Origin: Betaproteobacteria bacterium
Lineage (GTDB): Bacteria; Pseudomonadota; Gammaproteobacteria; Burkholderiales; SG8-39
Reading direction: 5' to 3'
Assembly: GCA_012274205.1 (NCBI GenBank)
Contig: JAAOZY010000400.1
Span: 1-6,504, forward strand
Length of the DNA: 6,504 bases
The notes under the pieces were generated by a model that worked only from the letters and a program-made list of their open reading frames with translations, searched no databases and was not told the DNA's origin. Positions 6,244 to 6,504 of the stretch are shown in pieces; position 1 is the first letter of the stretch, and every line of letters starts with the position of its first letter. A program made the position numbers and the translations under genes.

Positions 6244-6384
6244 ATGGCAGATTGTATGCGCCTCATGAGACAAATATCAGCCGAGCGAGTGGCAAGTGCC
6301 ACGATGTACGCGCTAGATATCTTTTCCATCCAGTCTCGGCCCGATGAAAACGCGTTGTATGCACGAAGAGCCGCAATTCTCTGA
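6244..6384 (+). CDS. Candidate 46-residue small protein of unknown function
   Basis: This short rightward frame encodes a 46-residue product that I do not recognise. It begins MADCMRLMRQISAERVASAT and ends YARRAAIL, with no signal peptide, membrane segment or motif. Support comes almost entirely from the ribosome binding site (GGAGGAG, eight-base spacing). Codon use is mixed, without the strong third-position GC of the left-hand operon. It runs opposite to the VOC operon and overlaps an equally uncertain leftward frame. It could be a small gene, a leader for something to the right of the window, or chance. Confidence 0.28.
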   Translation: MADCMRLMRQISAERVASATMYALDIFSIQSRPDENALYARRAAIL

Positions 6385-6504
6385 ATGATTGGCTGTGCGA
6401 CCTGTACCTGCGCTCCGTCGCCCGGCCGTAACGACACGGCGGTGATCGACCGCGGAGTAAACGCCAGATTGTCGGCCAGCTCTGTCATCTTGCAGCCTAA
6501 CGTG

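Larger units (their letters stand above)
6014..6504. other. Lower-GC region without a recognisable gene
   Basis: I recognise no gene, RNA or repeat in these 491 bases. GC drops to about 52% (hand count, 6241-6300). A leftward frame of 153 codons (6027-6488) ends 13 bases before the VOC start. It begins MTELADNLAFTPRS, has a weak AGG seven bases before its ATG, matches no family I know, and loses GC preference at third codon positions after about 30 codons, so it is probably spurious or a decayed gene. A rightward 46-codon frame overlaps it and is listed separately. The promoter of the leftward operon should lie here, but I find no convincing -35/-10 pair. Confidence 0.5.

Noticed and set aside
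1..6504. CRISPR array, transposon ends, tRNA or rRNA genes, toxin-antitoxin pair.
   Set aside because: I saw no regularly spaced repeats, transposase motifs, terminal inverted repeats, cloverleaf signatures or rRNA stretches on reading both strands.

Overview
The window is GC-rich over its first 5.2 kb (a hand count of bases 2521-2580 gives about 77% GC) and reads like a betaproteobacterial chromosome. That placement is inference: it rests on protein similarity recalled from memory and on the gene order lytic transglycosylase, NDUFA9-like protein, glutathione transferase, CCA-adding enzyme, which I associate with that class.

Bases 1-4374 hold five rightward genes packed as one likely operon. 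They are the last 63 codons of a soluble lytic murein transglycosylase, an NDUFA9-type atypical short-chain dehydrogenase (starts at the upstream stop, TAATG), a glutathione S-transferase family protein (GTGA overlap), the tRNA CCA-adding enzyme, and a polytopic membrane protein with a C-terminal legumain-type (C13) cysteine peptidase domain. The CCA-adding enzyme has an intact nucleotidyltransferase core, but its HD phosphohydrolase region has lost every metal-binding residue.

Bases 4418-6013 hold three leftward genes that converge on the first block across a 43-base gap containing a GC-rich hairpin. In transcription order they are a VOC (glyoxalase-fold) protein, a DUF1272 zinc-ribbon-like protein, and an alpha/beta hydrolase with an aspartate nucleophile. 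Between the last two lies a 13-codon mini-ORF with a strong Shine-Dalgarno sequence. It ends in an ATGA overlap with the hydrolase start, which suggests coupled translation. No substrate can be named; a small detoxification or stress unit is a plausible guess.

Bases 6014-6504 are lower in GC (about 52% in 6241-6300) and hold no gene I can name. They contain a 46-codon ORF with a strong Shine-Dalgarno sequence, an overlapping antisense frame of 153 codons, and at the very edge a 7-mer compatible with an integron attC core. No clearly new defence or mobile system is visible. The most interesting points are the stripped HD domain, the coupled mini-ORF and the ambiguous right edge.
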